A stretch of DNA of 64,000 nucleotides from Pirellulaceae bacterium (GCA_029243025.1 JAQWSU010000022.1:62001-126000), one strand, 5' to 3'; shown: positions 26,453 to 35,669, counted from the stretch's first letter. Notes: generated by a model from the letters alone, not told the origin. A program made the numbers and translations.

Positions 26453-27778
26453 ATGGCTAACGCGATTTGCCAGATTCCGGAAATCCAGGCACTGGATGCG
26501 CCTCGACAACGAATCCGAATTCCACCCGAAATTGATGTGCCCCTCACGCCACGCGTGCGTGCCATCGTTGATACGCCGGCCTTTCATCGCCTAGCTCATG
26601 TGACTCAGCTAGGTTTGGTATCACAGGTGTACCCAGCTGCCCATCATCGCCGATTTGAACATTCACTAGGTGTCTATCGTCTGGCTCTCTTGTTCTTGCG
26701 TCAGCTGTCAGGAGATCATCGATTCCGAGCCTTGATCGAACCGAAGGATGCCGAAGCGCTAATCGCAGCTGCCTTGTTGCATGATGTGGGCCACTGGCCC
26801 TTTTGTCATTTGATTGAAGATTTGGGTTTGGAGGGGATACCAAGGCACGAAGTCTTTGCGAGACAATTGCTTCACAGCGGTCAAATCAATCAAGTACTGG
26901 AAGAACAGTGGGGGTTTGGCGGGGATCTCGTGGCGGATATCCTCGACGGTGCTTGTGTTGGTCCGAAGGATCAAGTGCTTCGAAGTATTCTTTCTGGGCC
27001 CATCGATGTTGACAAAATGGACTATCTGATGAGAGATAGTCTCCATGCTGGCGTACCGTACGGGCGGAATTTTGACCAAGCTCGCTTGATCGGTAGTCTG
27101 TGCCTTAACGAAGCCGGAAACGGATTGGCGGTTTCCGGAAAAGGGCGGACGGCTGCCGAGATGATGGTCTTTGCGAGATATGTGATGTTTAGCGAAGTCT
27201 ACTGGCATCATACCGTAAGGGCGGCGACTGCCATGCTCCAGCGAGCTTTTTTTGTGCTGAGGTCGAAGCTGGATTTGACGCGTTTGTTCCTGATGAACGA
27301 GCTGCCCTTTATCGAGGAAATGAAAAGAGTTGCTGCCGCAGGGCCGGCAAGTGAATTGCTGGCAGGATTGTTTGGGGCCTCGCGGCAGCTTTACAAACGT
27401 ATGCTCGAATGCAGCTTCAATGAGCAGCCTGAGTTGTACTCCCGCTTAGCTCGGCAAGACTACGCGCACCTCGTTGCATTCGGCACCGAAGTCGCCGCGC
27501 GACTTGCTGCTGAACTCAACATAGAGGTTTTGCCGGAGCATGTCCTGATCGACGCGCCTCCGGCGAAGCTGGAGGTGCAATTTGCTGTCGACATTCACGA
27601 CGCAAAACGCGATGAGTTTCGACCTTTGGGTGACGTCTCACCCGTCGTGCGGACGCTCGCCGAAAAACAATTTGACGACTATGTTAAACGAGTGCGAGTC
27701 TTTGTGCATCCACGCGTGATGGAAAAAATTCAGCGGTCCTCACCGCCCCTTTCGTGGGAACAGATCATGCGTATTTGA
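26453..27778 (+). CDS. HD-domain phosphohydrolase (dNTPase-like)
   Basis: The 441-residue protein shows the HD superfamily metal ligands in order: HHRRFEHSLG, then LLHDVGHWPF, and DVDKMDYLMRD, with the surrounding PAFHRLAHVTQLG that is typical of dGTP triphosphohydrolase-like enzymes. Members hydrolyse dNTPs or other nucleotides; the exact substrate is not visible. Length is in the family range. The ATG at 26453 follows GGAAGGA and is preferred to an upstream in-frame ATG at 26426. The gene ends 11 bp before the convergent thioredoxin-like lipoprotein gene. Confidence 0.88.
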   Translation: MANAICQIPEIQALDAPRQRIRIPPEIDVPLTPRVRAIVDTPAFHRLAHVTQLGLVSQVYPAAHHRRFEHSLGVYRLALLFLRQLSGDHRFRALIEPKDAEALIAAALLHDVGHWPFCHLIEDLGLEGIPRHEVFARQLLHSGQINQVLEEQWGFGGDLVADILDGACVGPKDQVLRSILSGPIDVDKMDYLMRDSLHAGVPYGRNFDQARLIGSLCLNEAGNGLAVSGKGRTAAEMMVFARYVMFSEVYWHHTVRAATAMLQRAFFVLRSKLDLTRLFLMNELPFIEEMKRVAAAGPASELLAGLFGASRQLYKRMLECSFNEQPELYSRLARQDYAHLVAFGTEVAARLAAELNIEVLPEHVLIDAPPAKLEVQFAVDIHDAKRDEFRPLGDVSPVVRTLAEKQFDDYVKRVRVFVHPRVMEKIQRSSPPLSWEQIMRI

Positions 27779-27789
27779 GTGATTACCAC

Positions 27790-28533
27790 TTACATGAGAT
27801 CTGGCGTGGCGGCGACTTGCATCCTTAGATTGTAGAGCACCGCATTTCTTAGCTCGCGACGCGTGCTGCGAGAGTATTCGAGATCGAGCCAGCAGACCGT
27901 TCCAGTTGCGTCGATCAAGTAGGTGCGAGGTAAGATGTGTTCCGCAACCTGCTGGAAGCCGATGGCTTCTTCGTCCAGGAATTGAGCCGCGTCGCAGTGG
28001 GTGTTTTGCATGAAACTCTTGACGTCATTAGCGGTGTCACCGACGTTGATCGCAATAACGTTGACCCCTGCATTCTGAAACGGTGTCAACAGCTCACTGT
28101 TGATGCGAGACACCTGCTCGATGCTCATCGGATGTTGCAGGTTCCAAAAGATGGCCACTGTGAGCCGATTTCCAAATTCCTTCTCTAACGATCCGAGCTG
28201 TCCCTCGATTGTCGTAAGATCAAGTGACGGAAATAAGTCGCCGACTCTGATCTTGCAGCTCGTAGCATGCTCTGTGCTCAATGAAACAATGGGCTCGGAA
28301 ACGATGGCGTTCGCATCCTCTTCGGAGAGTCCTTCAAGCGGTGTTGGATTGGAAATCGTGACCGGTACTTCTGTTTCCGAACGCGTATCGTCAGCAGGGG
28401 AGGGGGGCTCGCTCGGACCGAATGAGGAAGCACTGGGTGTGCCCGTGGACGATGGTTGTTGACCGCAGCCTGGCGACAAAATAACGACGGCCAACCAACA
28501 GATCATTCCACCGCTCAACTGCAGCTTCGACAT
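27790..28533 (-). CDS. Thioredoxin-like (TlpA/redoxin-type) lipoprotein lacking the CxxC motif
   Basis: The 247-residue protein has a lipoprotein signal with lipobox LSPGC (Cys about 23), a low-complexity Ser/Pro/Thr stretch to about residue 60, and a thioredoxin-fold domain (about 95-245) with FPSLDLTTIEGQLGSL, VAIFWNLQHPMSIEQV, VNVIAINVGD and LPRTYLIDATGTVCWLDL. In the position of the catalytic CPPC of TlpA, the sequence reads HPMS, so ordinary disulfide exchange is not possible. The cis-proline strand (ILPRTYLID) is kept. It is probably an anchored periplasmic protein with a binding rather than a redox role. The same HPxS replacement occurs in the lipoprotein at 57157-59610. aspS lies downstream on the same strand, 102 bp away. 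Confidence 0.8.
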   Translation of the reverse strand: MSKLQLSGGMICWLAVVILSPGCGQQPSSTGTPSASSFGPSEPPSPADDTRSETEVPVTISNPTPLEGLSEEDANAIVSEPIVSLSTEHATSCKIRVGDLFPSLDLTTIEGQLGSLEKEFGNRLTVAIFWNLQHPMSIEQVSRINSELLTPFQNAGVNVIAINVGDTANDVKSFMQNTHCDAAQFLDEEAIGFQQVAEHILPRTYLIDATGTVCWLDLEYSRSTRRELRNAVLYNLRMQVAATPDLM

Positions 28534-28635
28534 GAATGGAACTCCTTAATCCTTTGTTTTCCGAGCAAGCATCTGCCGGTGATTGTGAATACCGAAAGTC
28601 TGATCCGTTAGGATCGAATCCGCGAGTCCTGTTTG

Positions 28636-30414
28636 CTATTTTTCCTGACCTTGGCCGGCGCGAATACCCAACTCGCGTAATTGCTTGAGATCGACGGAAC
28701 TCGGCGCGCCGGTCATTAAATCGGTGGCTCGCTGAGTTTTGGGGAAGGCGATGCAGTCACGAATGCTCTCGAGGCCGGCAAAAAGCATCACAAACCGATC
28801 GATGCCGAGGGCAATGCCGCCATGCGGGGGGGCTCCCATCTGTAGTGCGTCAAGCAAAAAGCCGAATCTCTCTTGGGCCGTTTCTGCATCCATACCTAGC
28901 AGATCAAACACTTTCGATTGAACATCGTTGTCGTGAATCCGGATCGTTCCTCCTCCAGCTTCCGCTCCATTAATCACGAGATCATATGCGACGGCACGTG
29001 CTTTGGCTGGATCGCTGTCAAGCAGTGAGATGTCTTGCGGGCGAGGAGCGGTAAATGGATGGTGCATCGCGACCCAACGTTCTTCTTCGCTGTCAAAATC
29101 GAACATGGGAAATTCGACGACCCAGGAAAAGTTCATCGCATTCGGGTCATAGAGCTTGAGATCAGCCGCTAAGCGGCGGCGGAGCCCATTTAGCACGCGG
29201 CAGGTAACATTCCATTGGTCGGCGCTGATCAAGAGGAAATCGCCTGGTTCCGCTTCCAGTCGTATTTTGAATTGGGCAAGCAGTTCGTCACTGAAATTCT
29301 TCGCAATCGGCGATGTGAGTTTGCCGTCCGCATCGACCTTAAACCAGGCGAGTCCTTTAGCGCCAAAATCTTGCACGACGTAATCCGTCAGCTGGTCAAT
29401 ATCTTTTCGAGAGTAATTGGCAGCCGCGCCTTTGGCGTTGATGCCTCGAACTCGACCACCACTCTCAGCAACACCGCGGAAAACACGGAATTCGGCTTGA
29501 GCTGCCAAGTCGGTGCAGTCGATCAATTCCATGCCATATCGCAAATCAGGCGCGTCGTGGCCGAAACGTTCCATCGCTTCGTCATAAGTCATGCGTGGCA
29601 GCGGCAGCGTGACGTCGAGATCAAGCAACTGTTTAGCGAGCCGCGCAACCAGTCCGTCGATCATCTGGATCACATCTTCCATCTCGACGAAGGACATTTC
29701 CATATCTAATTGGGTGAATTCCGGTTGGCGATCAGCACGTAGATCTTCATCGCGGAAGCAACGAGCTACCTGGACATAACGGTCGTACCCGGACATCATC
29801 AGGATTTGTTTGTAGAGCTGGGGTGACTGCGGCAGCGCGAAAAACGAGCCCGTGTGCACTCGGCTCGGCACGAGGTAGTCTCGTGCACCCTCGGGCGTGC
29901 TCCGACCAAGTATTGGTGTTTCGACGTCGACGAAGTTGTGTTCTTCGAAGTAGTCACGCATCGTCTTAATGATTCGGCTACGTGTTACTAGCGTCTGTTG
30001 CATTGCTGGACGTCGCAGGTCCAAGTAGCGGTGTTTCAGCCGCAAGTCCTCACCGGGCAGATCCTGTTGAGTTGGTACGAAGGGAGCATTCAGGCACTTG
30101 TTCAGAACCTCAAGCGCCGTGCTCCGCAGCTCGATGTCGCCCGTTTCAAGTTTGGGATTCTTGGTGCCTTCCGGTCTTGCCGTAATGACTCCGGTGACCT
30201 GAATGACATCCTCGGACCTCAATGATCGGCTTTGTTCGAGGAGCGCGTCGCCGCTTTCTGGACCGAACACGATCTGCGTTTTTCCATAGCGGTCTCGCAG
30301 ATCAATGAAGATGGTTCCACCGTGGTCACGGTAGCTATCTACCCAACCGCAAAGCGTGGCCTGATTAGATTCATCAGCGAGGCGTAAGTCGCCGCAGGTG
30401 TGAGTGCGTAACAA
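28636..30414 (-). CDS. aspS: Aspartate--tRNA ligase
   Basis: The 592-residue protein is a full-length bacterial-type AspRS: an N-terminal anticodon-binding OB domain (VTLCGWVDSYRDHGGTIFIDLRDR-type segment from about residue 20), class II motif 2 (ARCFRDEDLRADRQPEFTQL), a GAD insertion domain in the middle, and motif 3 (GGIALGIDRFVMLFAG) near the C-terminus. It charges tRNA-Asp; whether it also mischarges tRNA-Asn for the GatCAB route cannot be decided by eye. The ATG at 30414 follows a 412-bp intergenic region. The gene order lipoprotein-aspS on the minus strand may be an operon with aspS first. Confidence 0.95.
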   Translation of the reverse strand: MLRTHTCGDLRLADESNQATLCGWVDSYRDHGGTIFIDLRDRYGKTQIVFGPESGDALLEQSRSLRSEDVIQVTGVITARPEGTKNPKLETGDIELRSTALEVLNKCLNAPFVPTQQDLPGEDLRLKHRYLDLRRPAMQQTLVTRSRIIKTMRDYFEEHNFVDVETPILGRSTPEGARDYLVPSRVHTGSFFALPQSPQLYKQILMMSGYDRYVQVARCFRDEDLRADRQPEFTQLDMEMSFVEMEDVIQMIDGLVARLAKQLLDLDVTLPLPRMTYDEAMERFGHDAPDLRYGMELIDCTDLAAQAEFRVFRGVAESGGRVRGINAKGAAANYSRKDIDQLTDYVVQDFGAKGLAWFKVDADGKLTSPIAKNFSDELLAQFKIRLEAEPGDFLLISADQWNVTCRVLNGLRRRLAADLKLYDPNAMNFSWVVEFPMFDFDSEEERWVAMHHPFTAPRPQDISLLDSDPAKARAVAYDLVINGAEAGGGTIRIHDNDVQSKVFDLLGMDAETAQERFGFLLDALQMGAPPHGGIALGIDRFVMLFAGLESIRDCIAFPKTQRATDLMTGAPSSVDLKQLRELGIRAGQGQEK

Positions 30415-30529
30415 CGGTGGGTCCTTTACACGGTTAGGTCGTGGCCAAGCGACTTGGCGTCATTGGGCCGCCGATTCATCAGTTTGTTAGGAGGAAAGGC
30501 GGAACACGGCTGACGGAGCAGCCGCACTG

Positions 30530-30570
30530 TCGGTCTGGGGCGATTGTCGGTCGGTCTGGGCGATTGTCGG
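30530..30570. repeat. Tandem 20-bp repeat
   Basis: TCGGTCTGGGCGATTGTCGG is present twice in tandem at 30530-30550 and 30551-30570; the first copy has one extra G. It lies about 120 bp upstream of the aspS start. Confidence 0.85.
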
Positions 30571-30672
30571 GGTTCTGGTTGAAACCCGGTATTCTAATGG
30601 CTTTTCGCTCGATCGACACGGGCTGTCCGCAAAATCGGCCGAACTTTGCCCCTTCGTTGGGTTGTTGATCTG

Positions 30673-30720
30673 GCCCGCAGAGCGGGCGGTCGACCCACGG
30701 GAGTCCAACCCGTCGGGTGC
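30673..30720. other. Two adjacent hairpins
   Basis: GCCCGC-AGA-GCGGGC (30673-30687) is a perfect 6-bp stem with a three-base loop. Next to it, GACCCACGGG at about 30690-30699 and CCCGTCGGGT at about 30708-30717 pair with one mismatch or bulge around a seven-base loop. The two stems are GC-rich and directly adjacent, as in a structured RNA leader or a bidirectional termination region. Confidence 0.45.
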
Positions 30721-30826
30721 GAAAACTCCGCGCCACCCCGTAGATCTTGATTCGGCTTGCCAGGAAGGTCCGCGACAAGATGGGCTCAGATTTCCAGAGA
30801 GTCAAGTCTTGACGAATACGTCAACT

Positions 30827-31786
30827 TTACGAATCAGTACCGTCCGCAACAATTGTCTCAGCCATCTCGAGCGGGCTCTGTGTTTTCGATTGAGCAAGCC
30901 AGCGACATTCGTCCAGGCTGCGAAACCAAGTGATTTGACGTTTGGCAAACTGTCTTGTGCGGCTTTTGGTGCGATGGATCGTGAAGTCGAGTTCTATTTC
31001 TCCTGCAAGGAACGAAATCACTTCGGCGTAGCCGACGGCTTGTTGGGCAGTACGTCCTAATTGCTGGTTTTGGGACTCCAATTGTTGGACTTCCTCAACC
31101 AGACCGGCGGCAAACATGCGATCTACTCGGTCGTTAATTCGATGATGGAGTTCGGGGCGAGGCCAGTTGAGCACGAAGACGCGGCACTCCTCCGCCGAGC
31201 GGGCCTGGTCAAACTGTAATTGCAGGTGGCTGATCGGTTGGCCGGTGGCTTTGTGGACTTCCAGAGCTCTGACAATTCGTCGGACATCATTGGGGTGGAA
31301 TTTGGCCGCCGAGAGCGGGTCCACTTGTTGCAGCCTGGTGTGCAAGGCAGCGATCCCAACTTGTTTGATCTCTTCCGCGACAGCCTGTCGGAATTCCTCA
31401 TCAGCGGGAGGGCCCACAAACGTGCCACGGAGTAAGCTCTTCAGGTAGAGGGGAGTCCCACCGACAAACAAGACTTGTTTGCCTCGTGCTCGAATTTTCT
31501 GGATGCACAGCTGTGCCGCATCGACATAATCAGAAACGCTGTAAAGTTCATCCGGATCGACGATGTTGACTAGGTGGTGAGAAATCGCGTTGCGTTCGTC
31601 GACGGTCGGTTTTGCGGTGCCAATGTCCATCCCCCGATAGATGGCCATGGAGTCCATTGAGATGATTTCCGCATCGAGAATTTTTGCTAGTTCGATGCCA
31701 ATACGGGTCTTTCCACTTGCGGTAGGTCCTGTCAGGAACCAGCAGCGGTTGATTTCAAGATTCGGATCCAGAGCAAGGTCATTCAT
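30827..31786 (-). CDS. miaA: tRNA dimethylallyltransferase MiaA
   Basis: The 319-residue protein has the P-loop TGPTASGKT (residues about 19-27), the conserved SMDSMAIYRGMDIGTAKP, ISHHLVNIVDPDE and the VGGTPLYLKSLLRG motif, all hallmarks of MiaA. It transfers a dimethylallyl group to A37 of UNN-reading tRNAs, the first step toward ms2i6A. The C-terminus ends with RQFAKRQITWFRS, which helps hold the tRNA. Length is normal. The ATG at 31786 is used. The gene is alone on the minus strand between aspS and the divergent hisE. Confidence 0.95.
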   Translation of the reverse strand: MNDLALDPNLEINRCWFLTGPTASGKTRIGIELAKILDAEIISMDSMAIYRGMDIGTAKPTVDERNAISHHLVNIVDPDELYSVSDYVDAAQLCIQKIRARGKQVLFVGGTPLYLKSLLRGTFVGPPADEEFRQAVAEEIKQVGIAALHTRLQQVDPLSAAKFHPNDVRRIVRALEVHKATGQPISHLQLQFDQARSAEECRVFVLNWPRPELHHRINDRVDRMFAAGLVEEVQQLESQNQQLGRTAQQAVGYAEVISFLAGEIELDFTIHRTKSRTRQFAKRQITWFRSLDECRWLAQSKTQSPLEMAETIVADGTDS

Positions 31787-31997
31787 TTGGCAATTGTCAG
31801 CTGATAGATATCGGTCTAGTATAGATGCCCTGGTTCGCTATTTTGTGCGGCGCGCGACCCTTGCCAACGCTTCGGCTCGGATGGCGGCGTGGCCCGGGAG
31901 TCGGGGGGAGCATTCGTGATGTTTTCGCCGTGGGTGCCGTAGTCTGTTGTTTTATTTGTGTAGCGTCCCGAACGCATCAGAGAAGAGTTATCAGGAT

Positions 31998-32345
31998 ATG
32001 GCTTCCTCGGCAGATATTCTAGAGCGGCTCATGATGATTATCGAGGATCGTCGTGACAATCCGCCTGAACGATCTTATACAACGGCTCTCTTTCAGGGGG
32101 GGACTGATAAGATTGGGCGGAAGATTAGCGAAGAAGCGGCGGAAGTGGTGGAGGCTGCGGGGAAGGTCGAAGAGGGGGATCACCAACACCTCGTCTACGA
32201 GTCAGCCGATTTAATTTACCATTTGTTCGTGATGCTCGGTTATCACAACGTATCGCTTTCAGAGGTCGCCCATGAATTGGCTCGTCGCTTCGGCACGTCC
32301 GGTCTTGACGAAAAAGAATCGCGGTCGCCAAATACAGAGAGTTAA
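31998..32345 (+). CDS. hisE: Phosphoribosyl-ATP pyrophosphatase
   Basis: The 115-residue protein is HisE: MASSADILERLMMIIEDRR at the start, RSYTTALFQGG, the metal-binding helix KISEEAAEVVEAA (EExxE), and YESADLIYHLFVML. It hydrolyses phosphoribosyl-ATP to phosphoribosyl-AMP, the second step in histidine synthesis. The ATG at 31998 is used because it begins the conserved region; an upstream in-frame ATG at 31947 would add 17 residues without family resemblance. hisG starts 2 bp after its stop, so the two form an operon, here in reverse order to the pathway. Confidence 0.93.
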   Translation: MASSADILERLMMIIEDRRDNPPERSYTTALFQGGTDKIGRKISEEAAEVVEAAGKVEEGDHQHLVYESADLIYHLFVMLGYHNVSLSEVAHELARRFGTSGLDEKESRSPNTES

Positions 32346-32347
32346 CG

Positions 32348-33199
32348 ATGAGCAATCTACGTATTGGAATCCCAAGTAAAGGGCGATTGAGTGATCTGGC
32401 ATCCGAACTGTTGCGGCAGGGCGGGTTGAGCTTCCGTCGCCAGGACCGCAGCCTGTTTGCCCGCGTCCGTGAGGTGCCGGTTGACATCACGTTCTTGCGC
32501 ACCGATGACATTCCCGTGCTCTGTGCCGAAGGCGCCATCGATATGGGGATCACCGGGAGCGATATCGTGACGGAGCACGGAGCGGATGTGACGACCTGTT
32601 TGAAACTTGGCGTTGGCAAATGTCGCCTGGCCGTATGCGTCCCGGAGGATAGCTCAATCCAACAGGCGTCTGACCTGGATGGTTGTCGCATTGCCTCGAC
32701 TTTTCCGCGGGCGACGGAACGTTTTTTGGCGGATCATCAGGCCAAGGCTCGCCTCGTGCGGTTGTCGGGGTCGGTGGAGATCATGATTGCCCTCGGAGTT
32801 GCCGACGCGATCGTTGATCTGGTGGAAACCGGCAGCACTTTGGCGGCGAATCGTTTGCGGGTGATGGACGAAATTGGGCAATACGAAACCGTCCTCATTC
32901 AGAGTCCTCACTGCGAACAACGGGAATTGGCCGACCGTGTGGTGCGTCGACTTGAAGGGGTGGTGATTGCTCGCAGTTACTCTTTACTCGAATATAACCT
33001 GCCACGAGATCGCTTGGAAAAGGCCGAATTGATTACTCCTGGGTTCAATTCACCCACAATCAATCCGTTGGAAGATGCGTCCTGGTGCGCCGTACGAGTG
33101 ATGGTTCCGCAGAAGGACGTGATCGGAGTGATGGAACAGTTGGAAACGCTAGGTGCGTCGGCGATCCTCGAAACGAAAATCGGTAATTGCCGTCTCTAG
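32348..33199 (+). CDS. hisG: ATP phosphoribosyltransferase, long form
   Basis: The 283-residue protein starts LRIGIPSKGRLSDLASELL and has TSVSD-like segments: AIDMGITGSDIVTE, the PRPP-binding region near IVDLVETGSTLAANRL, and a C-terminal domain with VRVMVPQKDVIGVMEQLE, the regulatory ACT-like domain. This is the long, HisZ-independent form that starts histidine synthesis and is normally inhibited by histidine. It is coupled to hisE (2-bp gap). No other his gene is in the window. Confidence 0.95.
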   Translation: MSNLRIGIPSKGRLSDLASELLRQGGLSFRRQDRSLFARVREVPVDITFLRTDDIPVLCAEGAIDMGITGSDIVTEHGADVTTCLKLGVGKCRLAVCVPEDSSIQQASDLDGCRIASTFPRATERFLADHQAKARLVRLSGSVEIMIALGVADAIVDLVETGSTLAANRLRVMDEIGQYETVLIQSPHCEQRELADRVVRRLEGVVIARSYSLLEYNLPRDRLEKAELITPGFNSPTINPLEDASWCAVRVMVPQKDVIGVMEQLETLGASAILETKIGNCRL

Positions 33200-33238
33200 T
33201 TCACGACCGCCTTGTCCCTGCGATTGCTCGCCAGTGGT

Positions 33239-34135
33239 TTAACGTCTTCCCGGGCGATTCGTCTGACTCGTCGCGGATCGCTCCGTGGCACTGACCAATT
33301 TCCGCTCTTGGGCCGCATCGAATACCTCGGAAGCGATTTCAGCGAATCGTGTTTTGACGTCGTCATCGACCTGATCGAGGCGCGTTGCCAGTCGCTGCAT
33401 ACCAGGTCCGTTGCTTTCTGACGTTCGTGAGATACGCTCGAGAAATTTTGTCGACTCCACAAAGTTGATGTCCGCCGATTTGCCGAGGAACGGATGCAGT
33501 GTTCTCGCAAAAACATCCACGCCGATATGATCGACTTGTAAGAATACGTCGAGCCGATTCGTGACCTGCCACTCCGCTTCCGCTGTTCGCGAGTACTTGC
33601 TTTTTAATAGCAGCACACAACGACCTGTCAGCGGACGTCGAAATAGCGGACCATCGTAGTGGCCCTCGCAGTAGATTACGTGCGTGTCCTTGTCGCCATA
33701 GATCAAATCAACCTTGGTGACCGTGCCAACTCCGTCAGCTGCGTCCATGGTGAATGGGCTCACCCGTTTGCAACTGACTTTCGTGATCCCCATTAACTGC
33801 CAGATGTTGACGATCACTTCTGGGTGCCGAACAAGGAACTGATACATATCCGGTTCGCACCGGACCACATTAGTTGGCATGCGGCGAAACATGCTTGGTT
33901 TTGATACGACACGCGTGATCCGCTCACGTGCCTTTGGAGTGAGGCGTTCATACGGAAAACTTTTGATCGCATTATCTCGAGCCGAACGACTCGTGGTTGC
34001 TTTGCTAATCGTGGCCGCGCTAAACGCAGGCGTGCATGGGCACGATGTCACTAGCAATGCGATGACGACGATGCGAGACGCGCCTGTCGGCTGCCTACGC
34101 TGCACCGTTCGTGCAGAGGGTTCCCACTGCCCCAT
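33239..34135 (-). CDS. Exported protein of unknown function
   Basis: I do not recognise this 298-residue protein. It begins with a basic region and a hydrophobic signal-like segment (RIVVIALLVTSC, ending near AFSA at about 40), followed by a globular part. Notable segments are MFRRMPTNVVRCEPDMYQFL, VNIWQLMGITKV, VTKVDLIYGDKDTHVIYCEGHY and a helical C-terminal third (about 200-280) ending in a basic tail. The pattern with a conserved-looking HYDGPLFRRPLTG and the long C-terminal helix suggests a periplasmic protein, and similar proteins of unknown role are common in planctomycetes. It is convergent with hisG (39 bp) and 175 bp upstream of the SH3-domain gene on the same strand. Confidence 0.65.
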   Translation of the reverse strand: MGQWEPSARTVQRRQPTGASRIVVIALLVTSCPCTPAFSAATISKATTSRSARDNAIKSFPYERLTPKARERITRVVSKPSMFRRMPTNVVRCEPDMYQFLVRHPEVIVNIWQLMGITKVSCKRVSPFTMDAADGVGTVTKVDLIYGDKDTHVIYCEGHYDGPLFRRPLTGRCVLLLKSKYSRTAEAEWQVTNRLDVFLQVDHIGVDVFARTLHPFLGKSADINFVESTKFLERISRTSESNGPGMQRLATRLDQVDDDVKTRFAEIASEVFDAAQERKLVSATERSATSQTNRPGRR

Positions 34136-34310
34136 AACGCCCCCCCAAAGAGCTGCCTAACCAGTAGCGGATGATGGCAAGGTTTGCCGGTCCTACTGGT
34201 AATTCGGCTGGAGGGAGGGGCGGGGGACAGTTAATTTTTCACGACGTCAGGTAGTGGCATCGCTTGCGAGCGGCAAAACGACTCCTCCCATCGAATCTCA
34301 AGCGATCGTT

Positions 34311-35669
34311 TTAGCGGCGGTGGCGGTCCAAAACAATAATTCGTTGAGCTGTAAGTCGAGCTTGTTCCTGCGGGGAATTGGTTTCAATTGCTCCCACGAT
34401 TCCGACTCGCTTGCGAAGATAGCGGCGCAGGTTGAGGCCGCTTCTCGGGGTCACAAAATACAGGATCGCACCGTCATCGTCCGTCAGCGCGAAGCTTGGG
34501 AGGTCTTGGCGATTTGTGAAAACCGGAATGAGCCAGCCTTCGCCTTGGTAAATCGTCGGTTGTGAGTCGACTGGCTTGGGACGGGTCGATCGGATGGACC
34601 AGGGAATGATATCCTTGAGCGCTGCTGATTTTTCCAAGAGTTTGTTGGACGGCTTATCCATCGGTTCTTGAAAGCTGACCTTGGATGTCTCTTTGACCGT
34701 TTGTTCCTGGCCGCGAGTTCTGGGTACGGCTTGGGAGGGGAGGGGGCGGTCTGCTAAAGCCCGATGCCTGCGCTGCAAGCGATCGAACTCCGCGACTCGG
34801 TTCAGCAGTTGTTGAGCACTTCTTCGCAGCCGATTGTCTGCCGAATTCGAGCTGATTTCTCTGATTTTGCGCCGGATGGGCTCCAGATCCCAACTTCCGA
34901 CGGGCATTGCAACCGTTTGCGATAAATAGGCGTTGAGAATTTGCAGCTGACGTTGTGGTTGTGGGGTGATCGGGCGGGTGGGGCTGGATGACGTCGGCGT
35001 CGAGGTTACTGCTGGTTTTTTTTCTGGGGAGGGGCCAGGGATCGGAACTGTTTCCATCGATCCTTGTGAAAGCTTTTCCAAGTGGACCCCTTCGTTCCGA
35101 TCGTCGATGTCGCTCTTATCAAAGGTGGCTCGTACGACTCCACTACCGGTCGCCTTGTCCGGGGTGTTCTCACCGCCAGCAAGCCGATCCAAATAGCGGC
35201 GATGGATCCAACGAAATTCACCCGAGGGCGGTTCGATGCGGTAGGCAAGCAACGATTTTCCCGGTAATCGTTCGGCAGATCCCAGGGATTGGATGATTTC
35301 GTTTTTGCGGAGCGAAACATATTCGACGTTGCTAAGTTGGGTGAGATTTGATCCGACACGTGTCTTGCTACCACTCCGATTGACCTGGAGTAGGTTTTTT
35401 TCGCCAGACGCTTTCACATCTTGGGCGAGGACCCAACTGAAACTGCCCGCGGGCGGGCGAATCGCGAACCAATTGTTTTTGACTTGGCGGTAGACTTCCA
35501 CCACCTCATCCTTCTCAAGGAGATCGGTCGCGTAGTAATTGTTACCCGGACCACTCCGTACCGTGGCTTCCTGGGTTTTGATGGTGGCGCTGTAGGGAAA
35601 CGATTCGGCCGAAACCGATACCGATCCCAGAAGTATGGCGAGCAGCCCGCAGGCATGCGTGCGAATCAT
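34311..35669 (-). CDS. Exported protein with two SH3-like domains
   Basis: The 452-residue protein has a signal peptide (IRTHACGLLAILLGSVSVSA) and two bacterial SH3-like domains: the first at about 25-95 with TVRSGPGNNYYATDLLEK and WFAIRPPAGSFSWV, the second around 100-170 with the same WIH/ F-W pattern (SLLAYRIEPPSGEFRWI). A Pro/Thr/Ser-rich linker and a helical region follow, and the C-terminal 80 residues look like an OB-type beta fold (LIPVFTNRQDLPSFALTDDDG, then LRRYLRKRVGIVG). Such SH3 domains usually bind cell-wall or peptide ligands. The ATG at 35669 begins a typical signal peptide; the frame is open further upstream without one. Function unknown. Confidence 0.75.
   Translation of the reverse strand: MIRTHACGLLAILLGSVSVSAESFPYSATIKTQEATVRSGPGNNYYATDLLEKDEVVEVYRQVKNNWFAIRPPAGSFSWVLAQDVKASGEKNLLQVNRSGSKTRVGSNLTQLSNVEYVSLRKNEIIQSLGSAERLPGKSLLAYRIEPPSGEFRWIHRRYLDRLAGGENTPDKATGSGVVRATFDKSDIDDRNEGVHLEKLSQGSMETVPIPGPSPEKKPAVTSTPTSSSPTRPITPQPQRQLQILNAYLSQTVAMPVGSWDLEPIRRKIREISSNSADNRLRRSAQQLLNRVAEFDRLQRRHRALADRPLPSQAVPRTRGQEQTVKETSKVSFQEPMDKPSNKLLEKSAALKDIIPWSIRSTRPKPVDSQPTIYQGEGWLIPVFTNRQDLPSFALTDDDGAILYFVTPRSGLNLRRYLRKRVGIVGAIETNSPQEQARLTAQRIIVLDRHRR

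Larger units (their letters stand above)
30415..30826. other. Intergenic region with repeats and strong hairpins, no gene
   Basis: The space between aspS and miaA (both minus strand) has no acceptable coding frame. It holds a 20/21-bp tandem repeat (30530-30570) and several strong inverted repeats (30673-30687 and 30688-30720). The reverse strand would be transcribed from miaA toward aspS, so an untranslated leader of aspS or a small RNA are the options. It does not fold as a tRNA, and I see no RNase P, SRP or tmRNA signature. Confidence 0.45.

Noticed and set aside
30640-30730. tRNA-like cloverleaf in the aspS upstream region
   Set aside because: There are strong hairpins, but no TTC-loop, D-loop or acceptor stem with matching ends could be built.
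32125-32691. 188-codon minus-strand frame across hisE-hisG
   Set aside because: It overlaps two well-identified genes and shows no family pattern.
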